A stretch of 64,000 nucleotides of DNA. Source: Tyto alba (taxonomy: Eukaryota > Chordata > Aves > Strigiformes > Tytonidae). Both the position numbers and the translations under genes were made by a program. The notes below the pieces were generated by a model that did no database searches, had not been told where the DNA came from, and worked only from the letters and a program-made list of their open reading frames with translations. Positions 62,349 through 64,000 of this stretch are shown here, in pieces. The first letter of the stretch is position 1. Each line of letters starts with the position of its first letter. The stretch spans positions 26,715,936 through 26,779,935 of the forward strand of contig NW_024881327.1 in NCBI RefSeq assembly GCF_018691265.1, written 5' to 3'.

Positions 62349-64000
62349 AGAATCATATAATAGTTGGGGTTTGAAGGGACCTTAAAGATCATCGGGTTCC
62401 AACCCCCCTGCCACGGGCAGGGACACCTTCCACCAGACCAGGTTGCTCAAAGCCCCGTCCAACCTGGCCTTGAACCCTGCCAGGGAAGGGGCAGCCACAG
62501 CTGTTCTGGGCACCCTGTGCCACTGTCTCACACTAAAGAATTTCTTCCTTATAACTAATCTAAATCTACCCTCTTTCAGTTTAAACCTGTTACCCCTTGT
62601 CCTATCCCTACACCCCCTGATGAAGAGTCCCTCCTCACCTTTCCTGTAACCCCCTTTAAGTACTGCAAGGCCGCTATAAGGTCTCCCCAGAGCCTTCTCT
62701 TCTCCAGGCTGAACAACCCCAGCTCTCTCAGCCTGTCCTCATCAGGGAGGTGCTCCAGCCCCCTGATCACCTTTGCGGCCTCCTCTGGACCTGCTCGAGC
62801 AGCTCCATGTCCTTCTTATGGTTGGGGTCCCCAGAGCTGGACACAGCACTGCAGGTGGGGTCTCAGAAGAGTGGAGTAGAGGGTGAGAATCCCTCCCTTG
62901 ACCTGCTGGCCACACTCCTCTTGATGCAGCCCAGGGCACAGTTGGCTTTCTGGGCTGCGAGTACACATTGCTGGCTCATGGTCAGTTTTCCAGCCACTGA
63001 CACCCTCAAGTCCTTCTCCGCAGGGCTGCTCTCAATCCACTCATCCCCCAGCCTGTGTTTGTGCTTGGGATTGCCCTGACCCATGTGCAGGACCTTGCAC
63101 TTGGCTTTGTTGAACTTCATGAGGTTTGCATGTGCCCACCTCTCCAGCCTGTCTCTGCCCTTGATGTCTCTGGTCAGATTTAATTCTATCAGGGCTTTGG
63201 CACTCCCAACCTGATCCCTGGCTACCCGGACAGTTTCTCTGTATTCCTACCAAACTCTGTCTTTGCTTCCATGCCCTGTAAGCTTCCTTTTTGTGTTTGA
63301 GCTTGTCCAGGAGCAACTTGTTCATCCATGCAGGCCTCCTGGAGGTCTTACCTGACTTCCTCTTTGTCTGGATGCATCACTCCTGAGCTTAGAGGAGGTG
63401 ATCCTTGAATATTAACCAGCTTTCTTGGCCCCCTCTTCCCTCCAGGGCTTTATCCCATGCTAGTCTACCAAGTAGATCACCGAAGAGACCAAAGTCTGCT
63501 CTCCTGAATTCCAGGGTAGTGAGTTTGATGTGCACCTTCCTCACTGCCTTAAAGACCTTGAGCTCCACCATTTCATGGTCACTGCAGGCAAGGCTGCCCC
63601 TGAGCTTCACAGCCCCTCTGTGTTGGTGAGAACAAGGTCCAGCATAGCACTTCTTCCCATTGGCTCCTCTATCACTTCAAGAAGGAGGTTATCATCAAGG
63701 CATTCCAGGAACCTCCTGGATTGCTTGTGCCATGCTGTGTTGTCCCTCTAACAGATATCAGAGTGGCTGAAGTCCCCCATGAGGACCAGGGCCTGCGAAC
63801 GTGAGGCTGCTCCTATCTGTCTATAGAGGGACTCATCTGCTGTGTCTTTCTGGTTGGGTGGCCTGCAGCAGACCCCCACTATAACATCTCCTGTCCCTGC
63901 CTTCCCTTTAATCCTGACCCATAAACTCTTAGCTGGTGTGAAAGACGTGACAGTCAGCTCCTCAAATACTAACATGAGAAAGAGGAGCCATTTACTTAGT
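62349..64000 (-). mobile_element. CR1 LINE, internally deleted, minus orientation, runs off the right edge
   Basis: The 3' end is at the left (aatcatataatagttgggg on the + strand). Minus-strand frames in order from the right: endonuclease C-terminal part (63748-63975, with LWVRIKGKAGTGDVIVGVC and LMGDF), the region after the endonuclease (63389-63610, with CSDHEMVELKV and RRADFGLFGDLLGR), the linker MNKLLLDKLKHKKEAYRAWK (63041-63325), then directly the thumb-like end of ORF2 (62863-63120, [19 protein letters not shown]). The central reverse transcriptase, including the FADD box, is missing. Frameshifts separate the pieces. This is a dead copy; its 5' part lies outside the window. Confidence 0.9.

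Noticed and set aside
1..64000. CRISPR arrays, operons, prophage, tRNA or rRNA genes
   Set aside because: The window is vertebrate nuclear DNA; I saw no spaced direct repeats, no GGTTCGAATCC-type tRNA B box and no rRNA-like sequence. Small structured RNAs cannot be excluded by eye.

Overview
The window is vertebrate nuclear DNA, and almost certainly avian. Its only recognisable interspersed repeats are CR1 LINE copies, including reverse-transcriptase and endonuclease pieces with CR1-type 3' ends. Genes are intron-rich with GT-AG junctions, intergenic distances are short, and one strong CpG-island promoter is present. The species cannot be named from the sequence alone. Family and gene calls rest on remembered protein sequences, not on a database search.

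Layout. (1) 1-3250, + strand: the last intron, last coding exon and long 3' UTR of SGCB (beta-sarcoglycan). (2) 3741 to about 12330, + strand: LRRC66, complete as four coding exons predicting 1232 residues, with signal peptide, leucine-rich repeats, an Ig-like domain, one membrane span and a very long Ser/Thr-rich tail. (3) 12330-17764: a tail-to-tail spacer holding a 5'-truncated minus-strand CR1 at 16299-17435. (4) 17765 to about 59300, minus strand: DCUN1D4, all eleven coding exons with a joined reading frame of exactly 292 codons plus stop, a 3' UTR of about 4.3 kb and introns up to 9.7 kb. (5) 58240-59880: the CpG-island promoter of DCUN1D4. (6) 59900-62348: upstream intergenic DNA with no gene I can support. 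(7) 62349-64000: a second minus-strand CR1, internally deleted and running off the right edge.

The order SGCB, LRRC66, DCUN1D4 with these orientations is, from memory, the same as on human 4q12 read in reverse. The three genes have unrelated roles: a muscle membrane complex, an LRR membrane protein of unknown function, and a cullin neddylation co-factor. They are therefore a conserved syntenic block, not a functional cluster. I found no CRISPR array, operon, tRNA gene or clearly novel multi-gene system. The points most worth a second look are the long LRRC66 tail, the promoter architecture of DCUN1D4 (four CCAAT boxes and two ZNF143-like sites), and the damaged CR1 copies.
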